Source of the DNA: Euleptes europaea
Taxonomy: Eukaryota > Chordata > Lepidosauria > Squamata > Sphaerodactylidae
Assembly (NCBI RefSeq): GCF_029931775.1
Contig: NC_079323.1
Coordinates: 38,768,882-38,832,881, forward strand
DNA length: 64,000 bases
Direction: 5' to 3'
The notes under the pieces: generated by a model
Database searches by the model: none
Seen by the model: only the letters and a program-made list of their open reading frames with translations
What the model was told of the DNA's origin: nothing
Shown here: piece by piece, positions 18,833 to 30,354 of the stretch
How positions within the stretch are numbered: the stretch's first letter is position 1
Layout: every line of letters begins with the position of its first letter
Position numbers and translations under genes: made by a program

Positions 18833-18844
18833 ATGCATCCCGTG
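18833..18844 (+). CDS. CD200: CD200 exon 1 (four codons)
   Basis: ATG CAT CCC GTG is followed directly by gtaagtacc, phase 0. Human CD200 also has a 4-codon first coding exon ending in phase 0, and the next exon here starts in phase 0 with a hydrophobic leader. Confidence 0.68.
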
Positions 18845-21800
18845 GTAAGTACCGATATGATATTCTGCCTGTTTTGCATCCATCCATCCAGACACGGTTA
18901 TATGGCTCTCTCCCTGCAGATGGGAGGTAGGGAGACCGGTCTGAGGGGAAAGGTGGGGCGGCGTAACTGATATGTACCTTCAGAAATGAGGCTTCCATCA
19001 GTATTTGCTTAAAACAATCTATAATGCATCTGTCAAACTTTCCCTGCTTGATTGTGCGTGCCCCTTATCTGTCACGTTCTGCATTCAAGCAGCGCAGGAG
19101 GGGCTCAAAGTTCCTTTTTGGGATCTTGTCTCAGGCCTTAGTGCTATGCACGTTTACTGGGGAATAACAGTGCTATTCTATTGATGGCTTTGAAGGATAT
19201 GATTCTGCTTAGGATGACAAAATAAGCGGCACTGAACTGCATCAGACTTCTCTCTAACATCATGCATAGGATTTGATTATAGGAATGTTTCCACTCATTG
19301 TACCTAAAGTGAAACCGGCCCTTCTCCTGCTCTTGGCGTGAAGGCCATGAATGTCAGACAGGATGGAAGCAGGAGAGTCTCATAAATGTAGACTATTTTT
19401 GAAAAATGGATGTGAGACATATTTTTTTAATTCATTCACTTGAAATCAGCTAACATCCTGAGGATGTTTTCTCAGAAGTAAGTCCCATTGTGTTCAGTGG
19501 AACTTCCCAGACAAAAGTACATAGTATTTCGCAAAGGTAAAAAGTTTCTTGATATCTATGGTTATGTGTGCGCGTTTCTACATTGATTATGTAGGATTCA
19601 AAGCGAAAGAGAACCAATATTTAATGAAACATATATTGTGGATGGCAAGTTGATATTTGGGAAACCCAGAAGTAATTTGGATTTTAAGTATCTACAATAT
19701 TGCAGCTTGTGGTTTTTAAAACAAGTGACCCTAATTTCTCATCACTTCCAAGCTTTATTTAAATATGCTCCCTCTTAGTGCTGTACTGTTCTGGTTATGG
19801 GGTCACTAAATTAGTCACAGGAAGAAATCGCAGAAATATATGCCAAACTGATCAATCTCCTGTGCTTGCATTCACTATCTCTAACATGAGCTAGAATTTC
19901 CACTAAGATCATTAAAATTGGAAAATGTAGGAGTAAATTCCAGCCTTTTATTTCTTTTTGACTAGTCTCATTGTTATCTACAGAATGGGTAGTTAAAGTG
20001 TATTGTGGGATAACTAACTGGTATTGTGATGGTTTCAGTATACATCTAAAAGTATACAAGGGATGATCCCATTCTCCAAAGGCAGGTTCAGATAACAAGT
20101 TTAAGAGGAAGAGGGAAAAGGCTTCAAAAAATCCTTACAACAGAGTCTAAGTAAAAGCAGAAATTAAAATACAACTTTAAGAAAAAAATGTTTTAAAATG
20201 TCTATGTCCATCTCTGTTCTTCTGTTCCCTTGCCTCAGTGTTCTCCTTCAACTGTCCATCCTATGCATTTTTCCACTTCATTTTTCTTCTTCTCTTAAAA
20301 ATACCCAATGACTAAAGAATTGGAGGGACAGAATACTGCAGGTTGGGTTCTACTTCAGGTTGTACTTTGACCAAGTTTTGGGGCCCAGCTCATTGGTTGA
20401 AGACTACGGACACATTCGGAGAAAAAAGGACTTGCTGTGTTAATCTGTGGCAGCAAATATAAACTGGCATCTAAGGGCATTTTAAAGACTAACAAGATTT
20501 TGTTCCCCCTTTCATGAACAAGAGCTCACTTCTTCAGATGCCATGTCCATGAAAGTTTATGCAGGAAAAATAGCATTCGTCTTTAAGGTGCCAGAAGACT
20601 CCTCTTTGTCTAGTAGGGTTGCCAATTATGGGTTGGGAAATTTGGGGGTGGAAGGCAAAGTTTGGGGAAGGATCTCAGTGTAGTAAATTACCATAGAATC
20701 CATTCTCCAGAGTTGCCATTTTCTCCAGGGAAACTGATCCCTGTAGTCTGAAGGTCAGTTGTAATTCTGAGCAATCTCCAGGCCCTACCTGGAGACTGGC
20801 AAACTCTATTATCCAGACAACCACAATTCTTATAAAAGAGCTGATTCTCTAACAAATATGTATCAAGCAAAAAAAAAAAAAGCCTTTTAGCAAGCTGAAA
20901 ATATTCTCATTTAGATTGTTTATTTGAACATTTGTTTGCATGAGCCACTTCCTTACATTGTCTAAAGAGATCTGGAGAACATGGCAGAGAGAGGATAATG
21001 TTACCTTTACCCTTAGATAATTTGTTAGCAACCTTGGTGGCCCTTATAGGGTAGAAAGGTGGGATATAAATGTTGTATAAATAAATAAATACTCCTAAAA
21101 GCATTATTTAATGGAGCTGATTTTTCCTGTATGGAATCAATTTCAACAAACGTGCCTGGGCATGCTAGATTCCAGATTCCAATCTTAATTTGGGGAGGGG
21201 CCATGACTCAGTGGTAGAGCATCTGCTTGGCATGTAGAAGGTCCTAGGTTCAATCCTCGCATGTACAGTTAAAGGGACTCGGCAAGTACCATAGTTGATG
21301 TGAAAGACCTCTGCCTGAGACCCTGGAGAGCCACTGCCGGTCTGAGTAGACAATACTGACTTTGATGGACCAAGGGTCTGATTCAGTATAAGGCAGCTTC
21401 ATGAGTTCATGTGTTCAGTGTCCGCTTTTCCTAAATGGCTCAACAATGGAGGAGGGCTGAGAGAGACTCTAGGAAAGTACAACTAAAGGGGGGGAGACAG
21501 ACAGCTATACATGTTTTTTCTTATACAAACCTTTCTTGTGCTGGATTAGAACTGTTACGCAGACAACAATTCCACTGAAATAAATTGATAGTGTGACATT
21601 ATATCCGAACAGACATTGGTTGATATAAAAATCAAATCTGTGATGATTAATCTGTGACAGCTCATTCACATGCACAAGTTACCACTTGATGCAGTAGACT
21701 CTCCATGCAGTCACCACATACATGTGGCTGTAAAGCTGCAGACTTTCCCCAGAGAGGGCTTCAAGACTGTTGAAAGCTATTTTGCTTTATCATGCATTCT

Positions 21801-24800
21801 TCCAAACAAATTAATAAACAAACCTACATTTCTCTGCCTGTGTTCCTATTGTTCTGTGCTAGATCCCAGGAGAACACTTCTTTAATTGTGGCACTTACAA
21901 ATGCTCATTGGCTTTATGGCAGAATTTTCCAGCTTCTCCATGCCCCTTTCCTTCTGAGACATATAACGTTCTATGGTTCCTCATTATTCTTATCCCAGAT
22001 GCTTCCTTCACTGATTCTGTAGTTGAAATCTTCTACTTTCTCCTCATTGTCTTTCTATGATAAATCTGTTTCCTAATTGTTATGTTTATTTTGAGTGAGA
22101 TGGACTTGCATTCTGATATTTATTTAAAGCATGCATATCCCACTGCTCAGTTAAAATGTTTAAAGAAACTAATGGAAAATTAAAACTATATAGAAGATCA
22201 ATCTCAAATAAAAGTAACACATATAAAAACATAACCATAACAGTGAATTATATTCAGCCAGGTTTCAAAACCTTGGAAGCAGCAGCTGAGTTGCACCTTT
22301 AGCAAAAGAAAACATATATAAAAACAGTTTCTGTCAATGCTATAGCTGTCTTTGGCTGCCTTTTCTGCTTCATTTTCCCTCTTGATATCTTCTCAGGCAG
22401 AAAAAAATTGCACATCTCAGAACAATTGGAAACAGATTAATTGTGTATTCATAACGCACCTCCTTTTTTCTGGTCCTAGGTAAAGGAAGGTCTTTGTTCT
22501 CTGTGGACTTTCCATGGCTTGACCATGGCCATCATCTCAATAATGCTTTGCAGGGTACAAGGTGAGTCTAATATAATCAATGAATTGTGAGGAAATATTT
22601 AATGTATAAGAATTACTCTCCACTGGCACACAGCAGTTTGACATATAGAGCACTGGTTCTCCTCTTGCCAACGAAGCAAACACACATTTGTCACTCTCTC
22701 AAGAAGTATGGTTTTGATTAAGACCTTCTTCTTTTCTTCTATCCTATTCTAGTCCTCTTTCAGAATCATATAAAGGAGTGATTGTGTAAGAAAGGATCTG
22801 AGAGAGAAAGACCAGGTACATGTACTGGGAGATTCAGACAAGCAGCAATACTCTGTGGAATTAGGTCCCATATATTCTGGGGGACAAGAGAACAATTGTG
22901 GGAACAGGAGACAATGGGTTGGATCCAATGAACTGTGAATTAAACTTTATTCATGGAAAGGATCCTTCCTTCACATTTTTCAAGGTTAGTGGAAACAGGT
23001 AGATCTTTCCCTCAATGTCTTCTTCAGATCCTTGGGGACCATCAGGAAAAGCATAGGAAGCAGTTCAGGAAGCTGCATCCCAAATTTAAAAAAATCTGTG
23101 GAAATTGCAGAACACACCCCTTACAAGAACAAACATGCCTTCTGTTTGTGTAAGGAGACCTTTGGAATGTATGGCAGTGTGGCGAGAGAAAATCAGGACT
23201 CTGCTGCAGATGGGCAGGACAATAAACACACAGTGATAAGTGTGAGAAGCCACATACGGGACCCCAACGTTGGGCAAAATCTCCACATTGGCTTTGGCTA
23301 CATTATAATTGTGTCCCATCTAGTCTCACTTACCAAATGCTTGCAGATTTTAAATTTTCTAATTGGCTATTCTATATTGAGGAAAAACGTAGATCGGTTG
23401 ATCTTCCTTTCTATTCGCTTCTCATGCTGTTGACCACAGATGCATTCCAAATGGTAAAACACCAAAATCTTAATAGTGCTGCAAATAAAACGTGCTCTCC
23501 CCCCCACCCCTGCCTTAGCCTGGGGATCTCTATAGAAGGAGGTCAACTAGCCCCATATTTCTCTGCTCTGCAAGCCCCGCAGCAACGCAGTCTTTTCCCT
23601 TGCGAGATTCAGTGTCTTGCCATCTGCAATTCTGTGCAGGAGATTTCAAAATCTACTTCATTCTGCTAGGACTTGCCCCTGTGGGAGAAGTTGTACTGAA
23701 ACTATCTCACACATGCTTATTTTACTGTTCTTACTATGCGGAAACTCAATCCAAATTTTTAACTCCCATCTTGGCAAACAAGATGGGACTTTTTGATTCA
23801 GCTAAGCATGGATTCCTGGACCTATCCAGGAGTCCGCTTTGCTGCCCGGGCTAGGGGAGGCAGCAGAGGGAGGCGCAGGCTGGGCGGCGTCTTGGGCAGC
23901 AGCTGGTGCACAGGAGCAGAGAGCTAGGCTTCGGGGATAGGATGTGCACATCGGCCGCATGGGGTTGGCCGATGTTCCTGATCCAGCTGACATGCTACGC
24001 CAATGCAATTTCAGCAACTGCCAATTTAAGTCATGGCCATTTAATTCCAATAAAATGTTTTCTGTTATTCTGTTGTAAATTGCATGGTATTGTTGGTTAT
24101 TATTGAGTTCTCTGCCTCATCTCACAATTTAGCCCTGGATCAGCAAGGTGTCTTTTCTGCTGAATAACAGTTCTTCCAGTATAATGGTGAAAGTGGCCAA
24201 ATTCTTGCAGTGCTGTAAAAGTGTGCTTTGATCAAACTCAGAGGGGAAGGCTGTTTGATAACTAATGGTTTGGCTTATGCATTTTTTTTTACTGTTTGAC
24301 TTGTATATTTTATGCCATTAAAGGTTCTGGTATTGACAAGGATAAGTAAGAACAGTAAAAAAGCATGTGTGAGATAGTTTCAGTAAAATACAGGTCGGCT
24401 GATTAGCTGTGGCAAATATGCTACTCACATAATTTTGTAGGTATAAACAATGCATTCCCATGTTCCAGAATTTAAAGGGTCAGGGGAGGGGGAAAAGATG
24501 TTGGCTCAAAGCATCTATGCCTGAAAGGAGGCACAAAAAGAGAACAGCTGTACACCACTAACTCCTGTTCTTCTGCTGGTCTACTACAAAGGTGAAGTTT
24601 GCCTTTTTGGGGAAAAAATGTTAAAATAGACAAAACATTTTATAAACTGAAGTCTGGCACAAATAGTTCATGGAACGGTTTGTGGATAAAGATACAGACT
24701 TTAAAAAACACACACACATACTTTTTGTGGCATTGTTCTAAGCAGTGAAGTCTGCCACACATCTGGGAAACCAAATAGTTGACCTTTTCCAGACCACCTC

Positions 24801-27800
24801 AAAAGGAATCTTCCTAAGTTCTCCTGCTTCAGTTTTCTTTTGATGAGGATCAGAGAAAAGGAAATGGTCAAGTGATTTGTAAGCATGAGGCAGGAGGGGA
24901 GACAATTACTCATTACAAATTATTTTGTGCTCTCGTAGGTGCCATTGTGACAGAGGATAAAGAAGTGGAGCTGGGGGGCAACGTGACCTTGAGATGTATC
25001 CTAACAGGGTCTCTTGAACTAGTTCAGGCTTCATGGAAGAAACAAATTAATGGGAGCTCTATAAATATTGCAGCAATGAGCAAGAACAATACGCATACAA
25101 ATGATTATATTGCCGAAGAATACAAGCATCGACTCACCTTCACAAGTTTTGAACTCAATGATACTGCCATCACCATTTGGAATGTTAGCATCTCAGAAAG
25201 TAGCTGCTATGAATGTATATTTAACATATTTCCCTCAGGACCCATCTCAAATAAAACCTGCCTTCTTGTATATGGTAAGTCGGTGTTAAAATAGCCCCAC
25301 AAAGGAAAAGTGCATCTGTTATTCCTCTTTATTAATATTTTCTCAGAGTCAACTGTTATGGCCAGCTGGTAGGAATGTAGTGTTGCCAGGTCCCTCTTCG
25401 CCACTGGTGGGAGGTTCTGGGGTGGAGCCTGAGGAAGGCGGGGTTTGTTGTCTTATAAAAGTGATGTCCTGAGCTGTTCTATTATATTACAGTTCTAATC
25501 CCTTTATAAATATCACCTTGCTGGACATTTCTGTTTTGTGCATGCTATAAAATGATAGAAGGGTGGGCACCTTCCTGATCATCTTGGGCAAGCCATTCCA
25601 AAAGATGGTATCCACCAAAGAGAATGTACATGAACTGGCATCTACTGAACTTTACCATTTGCAGGGTGCTTTCTCTGAAGACTTTGTTCAGATGGAGGAA
25701 GCTGTCATGACAGAGCGTAGAAGGAGAGGTGGTCCTTCAGGTATCTGGGTCCAAGGCCTTGAAGGGCTTTGTAGGTAATAACCAGAACCTTGAACTGAAC
25801 TTGAGAATTGGCTACAATATATAAACACTGAATTTGTGTTCAGGCCGTGGCTGCAGCATTTCCCCCATTCTTTCTGCCCTCAGCTGAAAAAGAGGCTTCC
25901 TATTTACTGTGCTGAATATTGAAGGTGTCGTACCCTGAACAGATCTTCCTTATTTATATTCATCTTTGGGTCTACTTTCTATTTAGACGTTTGCACGTTC
26001 TCTAGTTGGCTGCCTTGTTGCTATTTGGATGTTCTCATTCATCACTCAAATGAGTTGCTCATGGTGACAGATTTTATTGTTGCTTGTATATCAGATTTCC
26101 ATGCATTTCTACACCATCACATTTCTGATGGACTTCTGAATGCCACATGCACAGCAACTGGTTTTCCACCACCCGCCATCTCCTGGGTTGGACCAACAGA
26201 TAAAAGGAATGAACAGAAGATCAAAAATTCTAACGGCACAGTGTCTATTATCAGTAACATACTCATACATAGCTCAAGTGGCCATTATGGGCAAGAACTG
26301 ATCTGCAAAGTCAGATACAGAAGGCAAGAGATAGTCTACAATGTGCCCAGGAGAGAAAAAGGTAAGTGAACAGAGTTCACATGAAAGATATGGTATTTGT
26401 ATCTTGTTGACTGCTGGCAAGTATTTGTCTATTGCAAATCATATTTATATGCCTATATTTTATTTTCCCAAGAATGATAATTGCAGAATTACAATTACTG
26501 TGAGAGTAAAGTCAAAATGGGGAAACGGCTGGAATCAGACCAAGAAAGTACAGTGTTCCACTGTTGCAATTTTGGCTGCTGAAATAGCAGTTTATTCTGT
26601 AGAAATGACTATTGCAGCTATTGTGGATTATTCTTTGAGAGGCTAAGAATGCAATAATGTTTTCCAAGGGGGAAATATGGATTCTGGAAGAAAATTCACA
26701 GAAAAGTGCAAATGCTTTACAATAACAATTAATTCTGCTTTGCTGAGGATGTGTCCCATTTTCTGCTCTTTAAAAAAAAATCTTTCACTGGATATAATGG
26801 GTGGTTGCACCCTTCTAAGCTCATTTACTTCAATTAATTTAGAAGACTGCAACTCCATTTAAGGTTGTACTATAAGGAGTCTTCCTCTAGCCTTTTTTAG
26901 CAGAGTGATAGGATACAGGGTAGTATTTTTTATTATTATTATTTGTTTTTCATTATCACAAAGCATGCAGATTTCAAAATTGCACATGACAAACAAATGT
27001 AGCAGTGCACTGTCCTTATTTACATGTGCATTTTATAATTATCCATTATCTAGCACGTTCCCTCAAGACTGGTAATAGTATTGCCAACCTCCAGGTGGTG
27101 GCTAGAGATCTCCCACTATTACAACTGATCTCCAGGTGATAGAAATCAGTTCCCCTGGTAGGGTTGCCAGGAACTAGCTGGAGATCTCCTGTTATTACAA
27201 ATGATCTCCAGTGTATATAGATCAGTTCACCTGGAGAAAATGGCTGCTTTGGCAATTGGACGCTATGGCATTGAAGTCCCTCCCCTCCCCAAACCCCGCC
27301 CTCCTCAGTCTCCACCCCCAAAATCTCCAGGTATTTTCCAACCCGGAGCTGGCAACCCTAACTGGTAATCTGCTGTAATCACAGAAGTACAAAACAAGAA
27401 ACCACCTGTGAGGTAGACTGGGATAATCGCATGTGACTGGCCCAAGGTCACCCAGCAAGCTTCCATGGCAGAGCAGGGATTTGAGCCTGGGTTTCCCAGA
27501 TCCTAATCTGACACTCTGACTACTACACCAAACTGGTTATCTGACTTGGTCAACAGCTAGCAGAAGCAGAATAAATTATAGTCGCTGTTCTATGACAGTG
27601 TTTTTTCTGTAGTGGGGTCTAAAGCAGCCAGTGGGAGGAAGGAAAGTCAGTATTTCCCTTCCCCAATACCAAGGTTATGTTTTTTATTTGGCTTTTCATG
27701 TACAAATAACTCTAGGAAACTCCAGCATTGTGTATAGTTTGGCCCTTAGAATAAATAAAGAATTCACAAACTGCTCTTCTGTGGTCATCAGCTTTGCCTC

Positions 27801-30354
27801 TTTCCTTCCTGTAGGCCACTGGAATTCAGTTCCTGTGCTGCTACCTGTATTGGCCCTAATCTTTGTGGTCTTGATAATAGCAGTTGTATGCTGGAAACGT
27901 CACAGGAAAAAACACAGGGGTGAGTTACAAAAAATCAAAACCAGATCATATATCTGATATTCATGTGAAGCTGTTGAGTGAAAGCAGGTGTTCAGGAGAA
28001 ATGGTGGCTAGCTGTTGAACCAAAGGGCAAGTGGGATTCATTCACTCTCTACTGTTAGTAAAATGGACTTGCATTCTGATATTTATTTAAAGCATGCATA
28101 TCCCACTGCTCAGTTAAAATGTTTAAAGAAACTAATGGAAAATTAAAACTATATAGAAGACCATATATAGTTTTCTATATAGAAAATAAAAGTAACACAT
28201 ATAAAGACATAACCATAACCGTGAATTATATTCAGTCAGGTTCAAAACCTTGGAAGCAGCAGCTGAGTTGCACCTTTATAATAAAAAAAACAGTATCAAA
28301 AACAGCTTCTGTCAATGTTGTAGCTGTCTTTGGCTGCCTTTTCTGCTTCATTTTCCCTCTTGATATCTTCCCTCTCGATATCTTCTCAGGCAGAAAAAGA
28401 TAAAATTGCACTCCTCAGAACAATTAGTATTTTCTGTTGGCACTGCCTCTTGATCCTTTCACTCTGCCCTTTGTCCCACTCAGCACATGAGGTCTGCCCC
28501 TTGATCTCACTGGTCCCAAACCTGGATGGGTGAGGTAGGCCCTGTGATGGGCTCCACCCTGGATTCCATCACCAGAGAGGAGCCACCCCTTGCCAGATTT
28601 CTGCCTTCCAAGAGCTGGCAACCTCTAACACCAGATCATGACTGCCACTTCCATGGTGGGGTTCCTGTTTCTCCTGTAGCTCTCCTCTCTGGTCAGCCTT
28701 TGGCCTTCTTCCTTCTACCTCCCTAATAATTGTCCCTGTCCTTGCATCAGAGGACTTTGGCAAAGTAGGAATGGAACCTGAACTCTCACACTTGTTAGGC
28801 AGGATTGTGTTGATTTCAGCAGGATAGTACTGGAACTTTTTCATGTCCGTTGGTTATCCAAGCATATAAGTCTTACCTTAAAAAATGATTAGGCTGGAGT
28901 AGGGTTGCCAGGCCAGCCAGTGGCTGGCAATTGGCAGGAGTCTGGGGCATGGGGACATTGGGGGGTGATTCTGTTACATAACTTCCAGGGGAAACCTGGA
29001 AGTGACATCACAATGCTTGAGAAATTGCCAGAAACTCTATGGTGCCGGAAACCACATCAAGTGACAGCTTTATGTCACTTTGAGGGAAAACCTGGAAGTG
29101 ACATAAAGTTGTCACTTGATGTGATTGTTTCCCCTTCCTTACAGCTGTTGAAGTGCTAGTGGGCACTGGGAGTTGGGGATGGGATATCTTCTGCCTCCAG
29201 TGGCAAATGGCAAGCCTAGGCTGAAGCCAGACTATTGTTTAATAGGTTTACAGGTGCTACAATAGACACATAATTTCCCATGGAGTCAAGCAGCTGATGC
29301 AGGATGATGAAGCATTTCTAAAACCCTAGAAAAAAGATGAAAAGTCAGGGGAGTGGACTGTGTTCATGTAACAGGATGCAATGCTTAATAGATTGTCTTC
29401 AGGTATCGGGGTGGGGGGCGGAATTACATGTCTCTGAACCCAAAATTACTCCGTATTTAAAATATGTTTTGTAATTTGGCAAGAGTTGCTAGAGGAAGAA
29501 TCCGATTGAATGCTTCACTTTCTCCTTCCATTGTCATTTAAGAAGTCTTACCTATGTAAACTATCATTCACAATAATAAAACACAAAATTCAATTTTAAA
29601 GGAGGTTTATATATTAGTCATGATGGGTAGCCGTGTTAGTCTGTCACTAGTAGTAGAAAAGAGCAAGAGTCCAGTAAAGACTAACAAAATTTCTGGCAGG
29701 GTTATGAGCTTTCGTGAGCCACAGCCTGTTCCTGGAGAAGTGAACTGTGGTTCACAAAAGCTCATACCCTGCCAGACTTTTGTTAGTCTTTACGGTGCTA
29801 CTGGACTCTTGCTCTTTTCTACTATTGGTATTAGTCAAAACCACATTGGAATTTGTAGAGAAAAAATCTCTATCTCTGTCTACTATTCTTTTGCTTACAT
29901 GCAAAAACGATGACTGATTGGGAAGCCTTTTTTTTCTATAGAAGGAAGTATTAGAATGAACATTACATTAAATATAGCTGACATTCACCAGAAATGTAAA
30001 ATACTGATAATTATTCTGGAACAAAACTTCAGAAGCATTTTTAAATTCCTAACAGCAAAATTAGTTTTAAAAATTCTAATTCTTTGAAATTAAACCATTC
30101 GTTTCTGATTAAAAATTGTGTATGGGGGGAATCTCAGTTTTAAATGAACTTTTTATACTTTTATATGGAAAACTAAATGACCCTAATGCAAATATCTGCT
30201 TTTAAAAAAACAGAGAGCAGGAATGAAACTTCCAAGTGACCTGTACCTAGATCTGGCCTCAATGCTGAACTACGCTGTCTAGTTTTCATACCTTTCCAAC
30301 ATGATGACCAAATTCTATTACTAGGTTTTTTTTCCAGAGGCACATCCTGCTTGA
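18833..30354 (+). CDS. CD200: CD200 (OX-2 membrane glycoprotein), six coding exons
   Basis: Coding exons are 18833-18844, 22480-22561, 24939-25274, 26095-26361, 27815-27919 and 30338-30354; 819 nt, 272 aa, against 269 in human CD200. The leader is split after four codons (MHPV|VKEG...), as in human (MERL|VIR...). The IgV domain (about 32-143) has LRC, ASWKKQ, SSCYECIFN and TCLLVYG. The IgC2 domain (144-232) has NATCTATGFPPPAISW and GQELICKV. A membrane helix lies at 238-258, followed by CWKRHRKKHR and EAHPA, close to human YWKRHRNQDREP. All junctions after exon 2 are phase 1 with GT/AG sites. By family knowledge CD200 binds CD200R on myeloid cells and damps their activation; the short tail carries no signalling motif. 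The last exon is the least certain part. Confidence 0.9.
20425..20612. repeat. Interspersed repeat ('cttaaagactaac' family)
   Basis: Contains tgttaatctgtggcagcaaa, ttttaaagactaac and, inverted, cgtctttaaggtgccag: a fold-back layout also seen at 29612-29830. Confidence 0.55.
20614..20808 (+). mobile_element. hAT-type MITE (main family), diverged
   Basis: It runs from TAGGGTTGCC to CTGGCAAACTCTA, with an internal deletion relative to other copies. Confidence 0.72.
21020..21090 (+). repeat. LINE (CR1/L2-like) 3'-tail fragment
   Basis: It holds caaccttggtggcccttata, gtagaaaggtgggatataaa and a short ataa run, the usual 3' end of this class in the window. Confidence 0.5.
21193..21420 (+). repeat. 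tRNA-derived SINE, full length
   Basis: The head atgactcagtggtagagcat (A-box) and ggttcaatcc (B-box) is followed by gacctctgcctgagaccctg, cagtataaggcagcttcatg and a short 3' end. Confidence 0.78.
22098..22428 (+). repeat. Direct repeat, upstream copy
   Basis: About 330 bp match the copy at 28063-28425 in the same orientation at roughly 90% or more, with a few indels. It lies in CD200 intron 1, 51 bp before exon 2. The atttatttaaagcatg start is reminiscent of a LINE 3' end read backwards. Confidence 0.8.
22480..22561 (+). CDS. CD200: CD200 exon 2 (signal peptide)
   Basis: This is 82 nt between ctggtcctag and gtgagtc, phase 0 to phase 1. It encodes VKEGLCSLWTFHGLT, then MAIISIMLCRVQ. The internal ATG at 22525 could serve as an alternative start giving a shorter leader. 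Confidence 0.78.
23696..24383. mobile_element. TA-flanked inverted-repeat element (Tc1/mariner-like, non-autonomous)
   Basis: Ends of about 38 bp (CTGAAACTATCTCACACATG... and its inverse) lie at 23696-23733 and 24346-24383 with one or two differences, and TA stands outside each end. The 688-bp unit has no recognisable transposase. It lies in CD200 intron 2. Confidence 0.65.
24939..25274 (+). CDS. CD200: CD200 exon 3 (IgV domain)
   Basis: This is 336 nt, phase 1 at both ends, with acceptor gctctcgtag and donor gtaagtc. It holds the V-fold cysteines, the SSCYEC motif and several sequons (NVT, NGS, NVS, NKT). Confidence 0.94.
25377..25449 (+). mobile_element. hAT-type MITE fragment
   Basis: Only the first third remains: gttgccaggtccctcttcg through gcctgaggaaggcggggttt. 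Confidence 0.72.
25565..25820. repeat. Unclassified interspersed repeat
   Basis: The phrases gcaagccattccaaaagatg and ggccttgaagggctttgtag are of a kind widely repeated in reptile genomes, probably LINE-derived. The class is not certain and no frame is supported. Confidence 0.35.
26095..26361 (+). CDS. CD200: CD200 exon 4 (IgC2 domain)
   Basis: This is 267 nt, phase 1 at both ends, between cttgtatatcag and gtaagtg. It encodes LLNATCTATGFPPPAISW and ELICKVRYR. The nearest human match is the membrane-proximal domain LNITCSATARPAPMVFW. Confidence 0.93.
27079..27158 (-). mobile_element. hAT-type MITE fragment
   Basis: The first 80 bp of a copy (tattgccaacctccaggtgg... to cagttcccctgg), cut off where the next copy begins. 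Confidence 0.7.
27159..27360 (-). mobile_element. hAT-type MITE (main family)
   Basis: It runs from TAGGGTTGCC to GGCAACCCTA. It lacks the aacctccaggt segment next to the left end, the segment that serves as insertion target in two other copies. Confidence 0.82.
27400..27540 (-). repeat. tRNA-headed SINE-like repeat
   Basis: On the minus strand it has a head with ttggtgtagtagtcagagtg, then ggaagcttgctgggtgacct. Same family as 44693-44905. Confidence 0.6.
27815..27919 (+). CDS. CD200: CD200 exon 5 (transmembrane)
   Basis: This is 105 nt, phase 1 at both ends, with acceptor cttccttcctgtag and donor gtgagtt. It encodes GHWNSVPVLLPVL, the rest of the helix and CWKRHRKKHR. Reading through the donor gives only 12 more codons before a stop at 27955-27957. 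Confidence 0.92.
28063..28425 (+). repeat. Direct repeat, downstream copy
   Basis: Partner of 22098-22428, in CD200 intron 5. It has small extra pieces (a doubled gatatcttccctc segment and a short palindrome near 28160). Confidence 0.8.
28900..29218 (+). mobile_element. hAT-type MITE, third interior type
   Basis: It runs from TAGGGTTGCC to GGCAAGCCTA, with 8-mers ggctggag and ggctgaag matching at 7 of 8. The interior has repeated cctggaagtgacat motifs in both orientations and differs from the main family. Confidence 0.72.
29612..29830. repeat. Fold-back interspersed repeat
   Basis: The run agagcaagagtccagtaaag and its inverse ggactcttgctcttttc bracket a centre with gagctttcgtgagccacagc. It is preceded by gggtagccgtgttagtctgt, a common reptile repeat end. 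Confidence 0.6.
30338..30354 (+). CDS. CD200: CD200 exon 6 (last five codons and stop)
   Basis: The acceptor is ggttttttttccag and the frame gives Glu-Ala-His-Pro-Ala-stop, so the tail reads ...KKHREAHPA, paralleling human ...QDREP. A rival acceptor at 29940 (ttttttttctatag) also keeps phase 1 but would add about 44 unlike residues. Confidence 0.55.

Noticed and set aside
912-30354. Reading the two Ig genes as CD200R receptors
   Set aside because: The VTWQK, SCYxC and TCLxVYG signatures and the WKRHR tail of the second gene match CD200, and no NPxY tail motif is present.
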